A DNA stretch of 64,000 bases from Conchocele bisecta (GCA_029237695.1 CM055268.1:54831131-54895130); one strand, 5' to 3'. Counted from the stretch's first letter, positions 23,389 through 34,602 are shown. Notes: generated from the sequence alone by a model not told the origin. Numbers and translations are program-made.

Positions 23389-23490
23389 GATAAAGGTCAG
23401 TTGTGCTGAATTTCGATAGGTTTCATTGCCCTTTATCTCTGATGATAATGTATGTTCATGATCACAACAAAACAAACGCACGTGTCCTGC

Positions 23491-23724
23491 GGGCCGTTTC
23501 ACTAAACTTCGTACTACTAAAATGTTCGTAAGTGCAAAATTATGATAGTCTGTAAATTTCACATTAACATTGTTTTCTTGTAAATAATTATTGGATTTAC
23601 ATTTATTGAGCATAGGCTGCATATGCAGCCTATGCTCAATAAATGTAAATCCATAAATTGACATTTACAGACGATCTTAAATTTGAACTTACGAACATTT
23701 TAGTCGTAAGAAGTTTAGTGAAAC
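23491..23724. mobile_element. Family A MITE
   Basis: GGGCCGTTTCACTAAACTTC at left, TTTAGTGAAAC at right, centre GCATAGGCTGCATATGCAGC. Confidence 0.85.
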
Positions 23725-23750
23725 CTAAAGTAGTCATGTGCCTGTTTTAC

Positions 23751-23819
23751 AGTGGAACCTCTCTAAATCGGACACCCTGGGGACCTCCCAGGGTGTCCGG
23801 TTTAGAGAGGTTCCACTGT
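23751..23819. mobile_element. Family C MITE
   Basis: 69-bp palindrome, ends CAGTGGAACC / GGTTCCACTG. Confidence 0.85.
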
Positions 23820-24167
23820 ACATATATGCATGTAGAGCAATGTGTTTATGTAGACCTGGATATAGTCGACATATATAAGAATTATAGTTTTGGGACAGAC
23901 TTCATGTGTACGAGTACGTATCACGTCTTTCTATATTTAAATATTCCTGTATCCATATATATACACGTATAACATTTTAGAGCATACACTAGACTTTCCA
24001 TGTGTATTAACACAGTATGTTAGAATCACAATACACGTCAAGCGTACTAAACATGCATAGAAAATACTCCATAGAAAACATGGTAGTTGGTTAGTAGAAC
24101 TTAAAAAATGCATGGTGCTCTGCTTATGCAAACACATATAATCTAACGTAATGTCATCCTATTCCAG

Positions 24168-24285
24168 GCTTGCTGATAGTCGTGTTGTAACATTAGGATT
24201 TATGTCTAATTTGATTGGTTTTCGTTGTCGAATACCGCTGTGCGCGTGCCATGCGTTTAATTTGGGGCACGTTGCTACATTTTAA
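24168..24285 (+). CDS. Candidate terminal exon, weak
   Basis: Good acceptor (TCATCCTATTCCAG) followed by one base, 38 open codons and TAA. The starting phase fits the exon candidate at 21518-21604. No family recognised; may be chance. Confidence 0.2.
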
Positions 24286-24397
24286 TTTGGATGGGTTCAT
24301 TCTTCTTAATTTTGAATATTGCCCTGTGTCCTACTCTTAGTTGATCAACTAGATATCAAACGAAACTTGTCTGCTACAAGAATGTGTATACTATGTA

Positions 24398-24469
24398 CAG
24401 TGGAACCTCTCTAAACCGGACACCCTGGGAGGTCCCCAGGGTGTCCGGCTTAGAGATGTTCCACTGTAA
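24398..24469. mobile_element. Family C MITE
   Basis: Palindrome ending GATGTTCCACTGTA. Confidence 0.85.
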
Positions 24470-24576
24470 AACAGACAGACGAGCACTCCAAGACATGCAT
24501 GGGTACTTTACAATCACGAACATGCATTATAATCGGGGAAATTGTCAATTAAATACATCAAAATGAAGCATAGAAC

Positions 24577-24640
24577 TGTTCACTGGGTGTCCGGTTTAGA
24601 GAGGTTCTACGCAGTGGAACCTCTCTAAACAGGACACCAA
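24577..24640. mobile_element. Family C MITE, two abutting end fragments
   Basis: GTGTCCGGTTTAGAGAGGTT joined head to head with CAGTGGAACCTCTCTAAAC. Confidence 0.65.
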
Positions 24641-24761
24641 GAAAACACATGTGATTTTATTATTTTTTATGACTTTCTTGGTCGTTTATATCAGGTGATA
24701 ATGTATGTTCGTGATCGCATAGCACACAGCTATGCATGAGAATGATCACACGCTTGTTTTA

Positions 24762-24831
24762 CAGTGAAACATCTCTAAATCGGACACCCTGGGGACCTCA
24801 CAGGGTGTCCGGTTTAGAGGGGTTTCACTGT
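24762..24831. mobile_element. Family C MITE
   Basis: 70-bp palindrome; ends CAGTGAAACATCTC / GGGGTTTCACTG. Confidence 0.85.
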
Positions 24832-24976
24832 ACTTGCATTGTTGTACATTTTCTCACGGTGATACTGAATACGTGTACATATAAACAGGTGTTATTATTG
24901 CCACTAATCAACTTAGTGTAGTATTAAGGACTCACTATATAGAATATGACATTTTGTTTCAAATTTAGTAGAATCA

Positions 24977-25080
24977 TACAGTGGGGTCAGCGTGTAAGTG
25001 CACACACGAACGAACACGGCAGGTTCGTTCCAACCTGTCGTGTTCGTTCGTGTGTGCACTTACACGCTGACCCCACTGTA
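24977..25080. mobile_element. Family B MITE
   Basis: 104-bp palindrome with TACAGTGGGG ends. Confidence 0.85.
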
Positions 25081-25173
25081 CATGTGACTGAATATCTATA
25101 TAAAGTATATCTGACCCTGTTCGTCTTGCAGTATATTATACAGAGAATTGAGTTGACATCTCCGCCTTTTTAG

Positions 25174-25293
25174 TATGTACATGGTATCGGACAGTTTCAC
25201 CACTTGGAGCGTTTGAAACGTACAGCCAATTATTATGCGACAACGTCCTATACATATTATTTCAGCAGACTACATAAAATGATACATATCTGA
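25174..25293 (+). CDS. Candidate terminal exon, weak
   Basis: Acceptor CTCCGCCTTTTTAG followed by 39 open codons and TGA. Peptide is rich in His, Tyr and Arg. No family recognised and no partner exon of matching phase found. Confidence 0.2.
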   Translation, partial: YVHGIGQFHHLERLKRTANYYATTSYTYYFSRLHKMIHI

Positions 25294-26173
25294 GCTGTTC
25301 TACCATCACTCAGAGAATATACAATGGACACTTTTTCCGTGTGTAAAATGTCAAACGGATGCACTGTCTATTATTAGAAGTAAATCTGACACAGGTAAAA
25401 GCCGTATTTACTCGCATAACAGGTAACTAGACAGTAGTGACACTACACTCAGGTAACTGCTTGCATGTCACTGGAATCAATACAGTATATATGGTAATAC
25501 AGGTGTATATCTACATCACTGTGTATTGTTCTTACTGTTACATAGTCTTTACCGAATTCTCAAACATTTTAGTAAAGGGTCAACAAACCCTTCACATATC
25601 AGACTTTGTATATAAATTTGATCAAAACAAGGCATAGCACGCTGTTGTCTGATTTATCCCCATCATGTTGCACTAAATTCTATTCATGTGGTTGTCATAT
25701 TATTAGTGGTATGTGTCAAACGCAATAATAGGTAAAACTGGCCGATGGCTTTTACACACTGAGATGGCCGACATGGCAACTTCATGCACTGTGTGGGATA
25801 TATTAAGAAGAACATGTTCACATGTATGTTATACATATATCCTTTCACATTTACGAATGGATTTATGAATGAATCATTGGATTAGCCGGGCCCCACAAGG
25901 CATTAAACACTGTATAAGTGTCTGAATTGCTTTGACTAAGGACATATATATCGCCTAAGCGCATACTCGCATATGTACATTGTATACGTGCATTATTGCG
26001 CAATTTATCGGGCCTGTGTTTATGTATACAAATTAATTAGTACAACATACATTGTATCTTATTTTATAAATATTAATTATGATGATGACATGAAGACATA
26101 TTTGGATGGTCCGCTTGTGAGGTCAAACAGAATTCCCACAAACTAACGTACATGCACAGTGTATTACTGTAGA
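25294..26173. other. AT-rich DNA, nothing recognised
   Basis: No exon or repeat family seen. Confidence 0.35.
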
Positions 26174-26451
26174 CCATTTCACCAACAATGCAAAGTATAC
26201 GTTGAGGGAGAAATTTTCAAATTTAGGATAAATTGATTATTTTTTATTATACTGAATTTATTACATTATCACAGCCAATTTGGCTGTGATAATGTAATAA
26301 ATTCAGTATAATAATTCTGCATACGTTTAATCATGAAATATATGCATTTGTTAGTTCTATATGAAATAATGCAAATCAGGAAAAATAAAAGATTGCTCCC
26401 TCAAAGGATACTTTGCTAGAAAAGTATACTTTGCAATATTGGTGAAATAGG
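26174..26451. mobile_element. Inverted-repeat MITE
   Basis: Outer ends CATTTCACCAACAATGCAAA / TTTGCAATATTGGTGAAATA; inner perfect palindrome TTATACTGAATTTATTACAT (26246-26313). Confidence 0.75.
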
Positions 26452-26656
26452 CTACTGATAGGCAATTACATTTACTGTGTGGTTTACGTGTTACGTGCTA
26501 ACTGGATGTAAACTGATACTCAAACTGAAGAAACTTTTATTTACAAAAGCGAAACGATCAAAAGACCCCATATGCTCAGGGCATTGATATATTTCTGAAA
26601 ACACGTATTGTTGGGATTGGTTAATCTATACATGATCAAGGCAATATAGTGAAGTT

Positions 26657-26714
26657 ATGATACGGTTGTGTATCGTCATACTCTCCTTTGTGCTGATAAC
26701 GTATTATAGAGAGC
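26657..26714 (+). CDS. Candidate first coding exon with signal-peptide-like start
   Basis: ATG followed by a short basic/hydrophobic peptide (MIRLCIVILSFVLI) and an AGC/GTAAGT donor after 19 codons plus one base. This is the pattern of a secretory signal exon. The next open segment (acceptor at 26783, open to 26987, Cys-containing) does not match its phase, so the two cannot simply be joined. Confidence 0.28.
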
Positions 26715-26966
26715 GTAAGTGGATCCGACACTTCGGCATGTCCTGACTAATCCATGTATACAGATACAATGTAAAAATTGCAGTGTGACGAAAACACAGA
26801 TATTTTGGGAATGTCTATGTCCTATTATGGGCATCGTAACACATGTAACATAGATAATAATAAGGTCGGATTGTCTGCTATTTACCAAATTGAATGTCGG
26901 ACTATTATTTTAATAGTTAATCTGAATATTGTTGCATGCAAATTGAAAGTACTTTACAGGTACACG

Positions 26967-27070
26967 TACAGTGGGGTCAGCGTGTAAGTGCACACACGAA
27001 CGAACAAGACAGGTTGGAACCAACCTGTCGTGTTCGTTCGTGTGTGCACTTACACGCTGAACCCATTGTA
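26967..27070. mobile_element. Family B MITE
   Basis: 104-bp palindrome; right end slightly diverged (ACCCATTGTA). Confidence 0.85.
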
Positions 27071-27207
27071 TACACTAGTGTTTACTTGTTAAAATAAATA
27101 ATTGTTAACGTCAACTACTAGTATATATCGTATGAAACCGATATCCACGGCCATATCGCAATGTACAATATGCACACATATCTCGTACCTGCAGATGTAT
27201 GTAATGA

Positions 27208-27262
27208 CAGTGGAACCTCTCTAAATCGGACACCCTGTGAGATTTAGAGATGTTCCACTGTA
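27208..27262. mobile_element. Family C MITE, shortened, with spacer and end fragment
   Basis: Palindrome with a reduced centre; followed by spacer (GAACAGACATTATCATCGGA) and end at 27378-27408. Confidence 0.75.
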
Positions 27263-27514
27263 AAACAGGAAATTTCTTCTTCAAGATACGCGCGTTTGAT
27301 TTGTGATCATGAACAGACATTATCATCGGAGACAACTGGCAATGAAACTTATCGAAATTAAGCACAACTGACATTTACCTGTGTAAGGTTTAGATAGGTT
27401 CCACTGTATTAGAACACCATTAGTCTGCCTGTATGACCAAATAATCCGCGATCTTCAGTGGGCGAAGTATCGACCATTTACCCATCCCGTACATTGTACC
27501 AATACCATGTATTG

Positions 27515-27871
27515 TTTATAGGAATTAATGGCCTTTTTGTGGAATTTATCGGGGTATAAACTTGGAAAAGTCGCGGGAATACTGGACGAGGCCTTTCGGC
27601 CTTCGTCCAGTATTCCCGCGACTTTTCCAAGTTTATATCCCCGATAAATTCAACAAAAAGGCCATTCATTCCTTATAATTCCAGCGTTTGAAATAAATTC
27701 ATCAAGAAAATTTGTTTATTTTCCGTTTTCTTAAGAATTATTTTAACTGCGCCTCACGGTTACGGAAAGTAGTTCGGCCTGGGAGTTTACTGGGATATAC
27801 ATTTTGGGCAGAGACTTGATACGGGCCAATCAAATGTTAGTGAATTGTGTAAATATTTTTGTGCTGGAATT
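27515..27871. mobile_element. Family H fold-back element, 357 bp, opposite orientation
   Basis: Same length and structure as 11470-11826, inverted, flanked on both sides by ATTG (CAAT on the other strand). Confidence 0.75.
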
Positions 27872-28305
27872 ATTGCATTAACAACCCGGGGTAAATCTGG
27901 AATACGATAATACGTCATAATTAAATAAACTACTTTTCCAATGTATAACTATTGATGCATGCACAACATAGAGACATTTGTCTACAGCGTTGCTTATTGG
28001 TTATACTATACGACCTGTTAAAAGTAAAAAAATCCAATTATTGTAGTATAATTGTCTGTTGCAATTTATGCGTGAATGTAATGACGCATAACTTAATTAT
28101 ATCTCTTTTTGGTAAGTTTGGATAGAACGTATCGACCTGCAATTTACAAATCATACTTAGTGTGCATGAATGGATGGACACACATTGTGCCATAAACCGG
28201 GTTATGTGTACTATTATTAAGTTTGACAACGACACACGTCTTCATAATACGTTAAATCTTACATATTCATGTTTAATTCAGCGGAAACATGAACAACGGT
28301 TTTCT

Positions 28306-28372
28306 ATGTGAAGTTCGGGATATTAATGCAGCTTTTGCCAAAAGCTGCATTAATATCCCGAACTTCACATAT
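28306..28372. repeat. Perfect palindrome
   Basis: ATGTGAAGTTCGGGATATTA arms meet at GCAGCTTTTGCCAAAAGCTGC. Confidence 0.8.
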
Positions 28373-28498
28373 AATTTAAAGTAATACACGCAGACAATCC
28401 AAGACCTTGCACAAGCCGATTTCTGGGACTGGTAGAATGATGTAGACAACATCGTGTGCAATGGGAATATGCTACATAATGTAGTGGAACATGTACAG

Positions 28499-28799
28499 TA
28501 CCGACTGCGCTAATCCTGCCACTATTTGAGTTTATTTTCATTTCAAAATACTTAATTATTTGTGCGTGAACACAAGCAGTGTGATTGGCTGATCCTGAGC
28601 TGTAGCACAGATCAGCCAGTCGAACTTCTTGATTCCGAGTTGAGATTGTTAGTACATGTTCAGAACGTGGTTGACATCTTGCCAATATTTGAATTTATTT
28701 TTATTTCAAAATGCTTTATTATGGTGAAATCAAGCAGCTTGATTTGCTGAGCCTGAGCTGTGCTACAGCTCAGACATAGCCAATCAAACTGCTTGATAA
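28499..28799. mobile_element. Family L repeat, two partial tandem copies
   Basis: Two copies of about 150 bp each carry TTTATTT..ATTTCAAAATGCTT and CTGAGCTGTGCTACAGCTCA-type centres. Confidence 0.65.
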
Positions 28800-29508
28800 G
28801 TGAAAAATTATGATAGTCTGTACGTTTCACATTAAAGGTACATGCCCACTCAGTAGACACAAAATGTTATTTACATCAGAGACATCATCTGAGACATTTT
28901 CTGGCAAAATAAACATTTATTCACCATTACCCCACGTATTTATTGGCAATATTATACATTTTGTATCAGACCTAAGTTTCTGCACTGATATCAGGGGCGA
29001 TAACCGTGTTTCCTTATCATGCATGTTAACGGACATTACTATGTATTCTCTGTATTTACTTTTTGATGTGCAATGATCATACTTTATAATCTGTCGATAA
29101 TATTATTTTTTCAGGTGACGAATTTAATTAGTATAAATAATTAAAATATATCATGCCTCATTTGCATATGCAAATAGCCTGATACCACCGCGCGTCATTA
29201 TCAGTAAAATAAACATTACTAACTGATTATATCTGTATAGCGGGCACTCGTATTTTTAGAACTGTTGGAGTAGTGACACAGTTATACACTTAATATTTAA
29301 TTCCTATAAATAACAGTTTGTGCCTACTGAGTGGGCATGTACCTTTAACAATGTTTTCTTGTAAACACTTATTGGATTTACATTTATTGAACATAGGCTG
29401 CATATCCTATGTTCAATACATGTAAATCCATCAATTGAAATTTCCAGACGATCCTAAATTTGCACTCACGAACATTTTAATCGTACGAAGTTTAGTGAAA
29501 CGGCCCCC
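28798..29508. mobile_element. Family A MITE interrupted by a family G element
   Basis: Left part 28798-28835 and right part 29345-29508 reconstitute family A once 28836-29344 and one TTAA are removed (..CACATTAACAATG..). Confidence 0.8.
28836..29344. mobile_element. Family G element with exact TTAA duplication
   Basis: 509 bp flanked by TTAA at 28832-28835 and 29345-29348; ends AGGTACATGCCCACTCAGTA. No ORF of note; non-autonomous. Confidence 0.85.
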
Positions 29509-29684
29509 AGATACGGATGCTAAATATGTATTGTAAAATGTAGGATCACGGAAATACACCAAGAATACCGACTATAAGAAAGAAATTTATGTGATGCCAC
29601 ATGTCCGGGTAATAGTGATTTTGTTTACGATTACATACATCGGCGTTATATAAAATGTGTAAAATGTGTATCTCCTATTTTCAG

Positions 29685-29790
29685 ATTAAACCAAGACAGC
29701 GATGACACACAGATGAAAACCGATACCGTTTGCGCGAAGGAAACCCTACCCGCCGTTGAAATTAAACCACATTACAGTGTGGGACTCTAA
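29685..29790 (+). CDS. Candidate terminal coding exon upstream of XKR
   Basis: Strong acceptor (TATCTCCTATTTTCAG) then one base, 34 codons and TAA at 29788-29790, followed by AATAAA at 30022-30027. The peptide is acidic then hydrophobic, ending IKPHYSVGL. Its phase fits the exon at 21518-21604. No family recognised. Confidence 0.35.
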
Positions 29791-31219
29791 TGTGTTGAAT
29801 GGTTTATTTATTCAGTAAAACTGCCACAACTAATATGGATATTATTGCAGTGACGTTGATGAGCGTGTTATACATACACCTCGCGTTTAAAAAGCGGGCA
29901 GCCAAGCTGATCGAAATATAGATTGAATCGGTGATAATATACCGTGTACGTAGATTACAAATAACGGCACTTCATCAATGATGTGCATACGTGACTAGCA
30001 CAGCGGACGTTTTGTGATAATAATAAAGCACACTGAGAAGGATACTAATGTATGTTAAGCCCATGTAACTGAGGATTTATATGCGTTTCGTATTCGAGTA
30101 GTAAGTGAATAGTGATGCATCTATTATACATATACAAGTGACTGGATTATACATACACGGTATGCACTCCGGTGTAGCAAATTAAGTTGCACATCGTATC
30201 ATATTCATACATCATCACAGTTATATGAAGTGGATTAACAATGCATAGTACAATATGGACACATATATTTATAAAACCATTACGGGATACAATATATATA
30301 GACCGCCGGCTAATAAATATCTTGCCTGGTAATATATTACCAGTCGGAAGCCTGGTGTTATTGTAGTTTGTAGAACTATATATTCGCTGAACGGATACAT
30401 TCAACGACAAACACAATTCATGGCATCGACGGTGCCTGCATAGATTACACAGCGGATAAAATTACGTTTATTTCATGAGCGACAATAAAGGCATTGTGTC
30501 TCCACTATAATATCAAAAGTTACTTTTACACGCGATGATATCAGCCAATCTAGAAATCAATAATGCACGTTTGCCCTCTGGACGGATGGTACGGAGTAAC
30601 CATATGGCATAGGAGGTATTCATTTTACAGACGCGCACATGTCGCCTGCACTCAGCTGGTTATTAGAAAGTGATTGTGTAGTGTGTGTTATTTGAAAGAT
30701 ACATGTAGATCGTGTTACGTGTATACGCGGACAATGCACTTTGATCAAAAATAGGATGCAACGGTGACACATTTTGACAGGCGAGTTAGCTTTTCTGAAA
30801 ACAAACACTATCGCTGACATGTTAATGCAATTGTGACACAGGTGTAAAGTAAAATGTACTATTTGCATATCGGGTGGATGTATATACATGCTTGTGTATA
30901 TTTGTCTTAGGCTATCGTGGACTTAAATTCTATCCGAATGCCACATGCTCAGAAATACAACCTGGTACACATACGCCGATAATGGTTAAATCGTGCTAAA
31001 ATGGATGATTTACCTTTCGAAACAATACACCAATGTTCAGTTCGAACGGGGATGCATTGTTCTAGTATTCAATACAATGTATGATGTATGCCGGGAAGCA
31101 GGATGATGGATATTATAACATTGTTGCATGTAAAAAATCAACCAACACTTGGACACGTATGGTTTTCTCATTAACGAGACGAAGACTATCTAAATGTTCA
31201 GACGAATGAAACACTGGAC
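29791..31219 (+). other. 5' flank of the XKR gene
   Basis: Mostly unique AT-rich DNA with no recognised repeat family. An AATAAA lies at 30022-30027 and could end a transcript carrying the candidate exon at 29685-29790. An in-frame TAA 48 bases before the XKR ATG limits the protein at its N-terminus unless a spliced exon joins there. I see no convincing TATA box or other promoter element, so promoter position is not assigned. Confidence 0.4.
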
Positions 31220-34174
31220 ATGGGTGCTATTTACATGATACTGAGTTCCCTGTTATTTGTGTTGGAAATCGTGCTGCAGATCTACACAGTAACATGGTAC
31301 AGTGACTCATCCCGGACCGTGTTCCTGACCTTGCTGGTATTAGTGATGGGGCCGCTGATAATCGTCAACTTCATCTCAGCGATACTGGTCACCCGGACAC
31401 AAGACTTCGCCGGCAAGAGATGTGGGCGGGCGATATGCATTGCCTTCCATGTCCTCCAGATGGGCATGGTTTGGCGATCTCTGAAGGTGCTCATTCTCTA
31501 CGACGACAAGGATTGGCTGGAATATGTAAACCTTCGATTAGTGCATTGTGGATTCCAAAGTCTTCCATTTTCCGTAATTGTGGCATATACTATGTTTGTA
31601 AATAATCAAGCTGAAGCTGAGCAAATCGTGTGTATTACTGCATCGGTTTCATCATCATCATTGTCATTGACTGTATACAGGCTGGGGACGGCGGTATACC
31701 AATCGGAGGAATTCGAAACACTTGCCAAGAAAGTAAGCACAATGGGCGGAGTTGTATTATTGTTCGCCAGTACATTATTATTGTTGCTGTCAAGGTGTAC
31801 GTCCATTGTATTGTTCACACTAGTACACTCTTACTGGATTATATTACCACTGGGATTACATTTTATCATTTATCTCTTATCCAGATTAATACGCCAATCA
31901 TGTGAGCACAAAGTGTCATTTGTCTCCGTAGTGAAAGCGTTTCATATGTCATTTATAAACATTTTCGACTTGGTGGGTAGAGATTGCAAGGGCCTTAAGT
32001 GTTCGTATGTGGTATTCTATGCAGCAATGTTGGTTGAAAATATCATAATGAGTGCTACATGGATGCTGACGTCTAACTATGGGGACAATTTCAAGCTGAT
32101 GACGATTATGTGTGTAATGGTTAGCTTCATCGTTGGAATAATCGCCAAGTATACAGGATGTGGGTGTGTATACGATCTCGGGCCTGGAATCATGAGCGAC
32201 GCCTTCACCAATCCTGAACTCAAGACGGTGCTCGGCATTGAACGTACACAATCAGCTGATGAGAACGATATAGCCATACATCATAACCATTCTGTTGATA
32301 TAAGTCACGACTCACCTATTACCTCATTGCACTATCAACATTCACACATCCCGGATGTTAATTGTCCGTCACATTCATCCAGTTCCGCAGATACTCAAAG
32401 GGATGTCAGTCATTCGTCTGGTGAGAAGAATCCATCTCGACGCGATAGTTCTGGAGAAACACGTCGCTCTAGACATGATAATAATTCCAAAATACGTCGC
32501 TCTAGAGTTGGTAGTGCCGCATCAACTTCCAAGCGAATACAACAATACGAAAATCGTGCATTTGAGAAGTCGCAAGGAAATATTATTGAAGATAGACACA
32601 AGTACATCTCTGCTGAAAACAGCCACATGCATGATCGTCTTCAAACAAATGTTTTACCTGTAACAGACGGCGATTCCAAATTGCGATATGTGTCTGGACA
32701 GAATGTTACACGGATCAGTAACGATGAACTAGCGTCATCCATAAGCAGAAACACTCATACATTAAGGAGCAGCCAGTTAGTTTACAGTAACGGATTTGAA
32801 GATCCATTTCGTGAAAGAGGTAAATCACGAGCTAGAAGAAAACGATTAACTGCCCAAGATAGATTACATTACAAGCAAAACAAAATTGATGTTAATTTCA
32901 TTAAACATTATTTACATAGTCCATCAGTCGATTCATCGGATACATGTATATATCCATATGCGAGTTCCGATACATCAAGTTCCATGTATTATACACACAC
33001 CAAATCTCGGCAGCGGAATGGAAACAAACCAATGCCAATGCCACATGAAATGAAAGCCAACGACGGATACTCCACGGATGTGTCCAACTCCGACTACCTC
33101 AGCCTTAATGAGTATTCAGTGGACGATTCCAGCTCCTGGACAGAGACGTCAGACTCTGACTACGCCTTAACCTGGCCGCCTTCCAATACATCAAATCTGT
33201 TGACCAATTATGGAATTTCTGACAAAGTGTCGTCCGAGGAGAATGTTTTACATTGGTTGGACATGGTGGATCAGAATGAATCTATTTCTGACTCATCATT
33301 TAGCACGGTGATGCAAAACTTCTCAATCCCAGACGATGCAACCGACATCAGCATGAGTGGGTTACAGAAGTTCGAGGTTAAGACAAAACAGGATAAGAAA
33401 TCGTTCAAAAGTTTTATTCCGACGCCAAAGGGTATTTTCGTCAAGTTCCGAAGCTTGAACTATAAGGGTAAACGAAAACCTCCAATTGAAAGCACCTTCG
33501 TTCCTGACAGACAGAGCATAAGGAATAAACCAGCTCATGGAATCCCACACACAGGCGACATAATTATCGCTGAAACACAAATTAACAACACACCCTCCAC
33601 AAGAATTATACCATTTAACGACAGACGCATGTCTGAAAAATACATAGACAACCGACATGCAAAACAAACGTTTGAAGAAATGCAAACTCCACACGCCATT
33701 GTTACCAATGACAGAACATCTCCATTTGAAAACAGTATTGTATCTTTAAAACAATATAACAATGTAGTGACTCAGGGAAAATCGTCAACAAAAAACTCAA
33801 GACGCAGTAAATCCAAAGATACCCACGTTCGTGATCAGAGACATGGTGGTGAGTTGAATACTAGCACGGACACCTACTCACGGACCAATATTAATGAACG
33901 ACACATTAACGCTAAATACAGACAGGGAATGAGTGCTAGCTCACAGTATTGCAGCAACAAAAGCATAGATAAGAGAGAATCACACAACATGCATTATCAT
34001 AGAAACTCACCATATACTGACGCTCGACGTCTGTCTAATGTTCAACATAAACATATGTTCAATGATCGCATTGAACTTACTGGATATCCTACTTCATTCG
34101 GTGATCAGAATTCACAACCATCTCATGGCCAATCATTGAACATCCACACAAGTGTTCCAGAATCAGTTGTGTAG
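31220..34174 (+). CDS. XK-related (XKR/CED-8 family) multi-pass membrane protein with very long cytoplasmic tail
   Basis: 984 codons without an intron. Residues 1-320 match the XKR core: a first hydrophobic pair (about 8-26 and 33-57, acidic E16 in helix 1), HVLQMG near 77, an amphipathic stretch at 104-127, SSSSLSL near 144-150, hydrophobic spans about 177-223, the motif FINIFD at 245-250, ENIIMSATW at 273-281, and a last span near 293-310. XKR proteins act at the plasma membrane; several members are phospholipid scramblases switched on by caspase cleavage. Residues 330-984 form a hydrophilic Ser/Asn/Arg/His-rich, probably disordered tail, much longer than the usual family tail, with a basic run RARRKR (537-542) and caspase-like DxxD motifs DEND (347-350), DMVD (681-684) and DATD (706-709). 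The start is the first ATG after an in-frame TAA at 31172-31174. An upstream non-coding exon is possible. Family assignment is confident; scramblase activity is inferred. Confidence 0.9.
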   Translation: MGAIYMILSSLLFVLEIVLQIYTVTWYSDSSRTVFLTLLVLVMGPLIIVNFISAILVTRTQDFAGKRCGRAICIAFHVLQMGMVWRSLKVLILYDDKDWLEYVNLRLVHCGFQSLPFSVIVAYTMFVNNQAEAEQIVCITASVSSSSLSLTVYRLGTAVYQSEEFETLAKKVSTMGGVVLLFASTLLLLLSRCTSIVLFTLVHSYWIILPLGLHFIIYLLSRLIRQSCEHKVSFVSVVKAFHMSFINIFDLVGRDCKGLKCSYVVFYAAMLVENIIMSATWMLTSNYGDNFKLMTIMCVMVSFIVGIIAKYTGCGCVYDLGPGIMSDAFTNPELKTVLGIERTQSADENDIAIHHNHSVDISHDSPITSLHYQHSHIPDVNCPSHSSSSADTQRDVSHSSGEKNPSRRDSSGETRRSRHDNNSKIRRSRVGSAASTSKRIQQYENRAFEKSQGNIIEDRHKYISAENSHMHDRLQTNVLPVTDGDSKLRYVSGQNVTRISNDELASSISRNTHTLRSSQLVYSNGFEDPFRERGKSRARRKRLTAQDRLHYKQNKIDVNFIKHYLHSPSVDSSDTCIYPYASSDTSSSMYYTHTKSRQRNGNKPMPMPHEMKANDGYSTDVSNSDYLSLNEYSVDDSSSWTETSDSDYALTWPPSNTSNLLTNYGISDKVSSEENVLHWLDMVDQNESISDSSFSTVMQNFSIPDDATDISMSGLQKFEVKTKQDKKSFKSFIPTPKGIFVKFRSLNYKGKRKPPIESTFVPDRQSIRNKPAHGIPHTGDIIIAETQINNTPSTRIIPFNDRRMSEKYIDNRHAKQTFEEMQTPHAIVTNDRTSPFENSIVSLKQYNNVVTQGKSSTKNSRRSKSKDTHVRDQRHGGELNTSTDTYSRTNINERHINAKYRQGMSASSQYCSNKSIDKRESHNMHYHRNSPYTDARRLSNVQHKHMFNDRIELTGYPTSFGDQNSQPSHGQSLNIHTSVPESVV

Positions 34175-34178
34175 CGTA

Positions 34179-34412
34179 TATATGGCTGTGACTGGAGAAA
34201 TGGGGCTTATGTAATTTATGACTAGTGTATCTCCTGATCAAACAGCACATTCCTGTGGCCTGAAAGCGATCTTGAAAGAAGCATGACAAGTGTTTCATGG
34301 ATGGAATGGTGAACAGTGTGTATCCTGATGCGGATGCACAGGCTGATCTGGATCTACACTTGTCGCAATACCCATAAGCCCCATTTCTCCAGTCAGAGCC
34401 ACATATACTTAT
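34179..34412. mobile_element. Family D MITE abutting the XKR stop codon
   Basis: Begins TATATATGGCTGTGACTGG a few bases after the stop and ends CCATTTCTCCAGTCAGAGCC. It would form the start of the XKR 3' untranslated region. Confidence 0.8.
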
Positions 34413-34417
34413 TATGA

Positions 34418-34602
34418 GTCTGTGACTGGAGAAATTGGATTTATGGGCTACACCTTTAGCCTGATACTGATTAATATTGCTTGTTAGAAGCATGGATGGT
34501 GTTTCAATGATGAAATGGCGAACAGTGCAGATCGTGATCAGACTGATCTGCGACTACACTGGTCGTAAACCTCATAGGCCGCATTGATCCAGTCATAATT
34601 AT
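34418..34602. mobile_element. Family D MITE, diverged
   Basis: GTCTGTGACTGGAGAAATTG at left; GCATTGATCCAGTCATAATT at right. Confidence 0.65.

Noticed and set aside
33362..33762. 110- and 75-codon minus-strand frames
   Set aside because: Shadows of the XKR reading frame.
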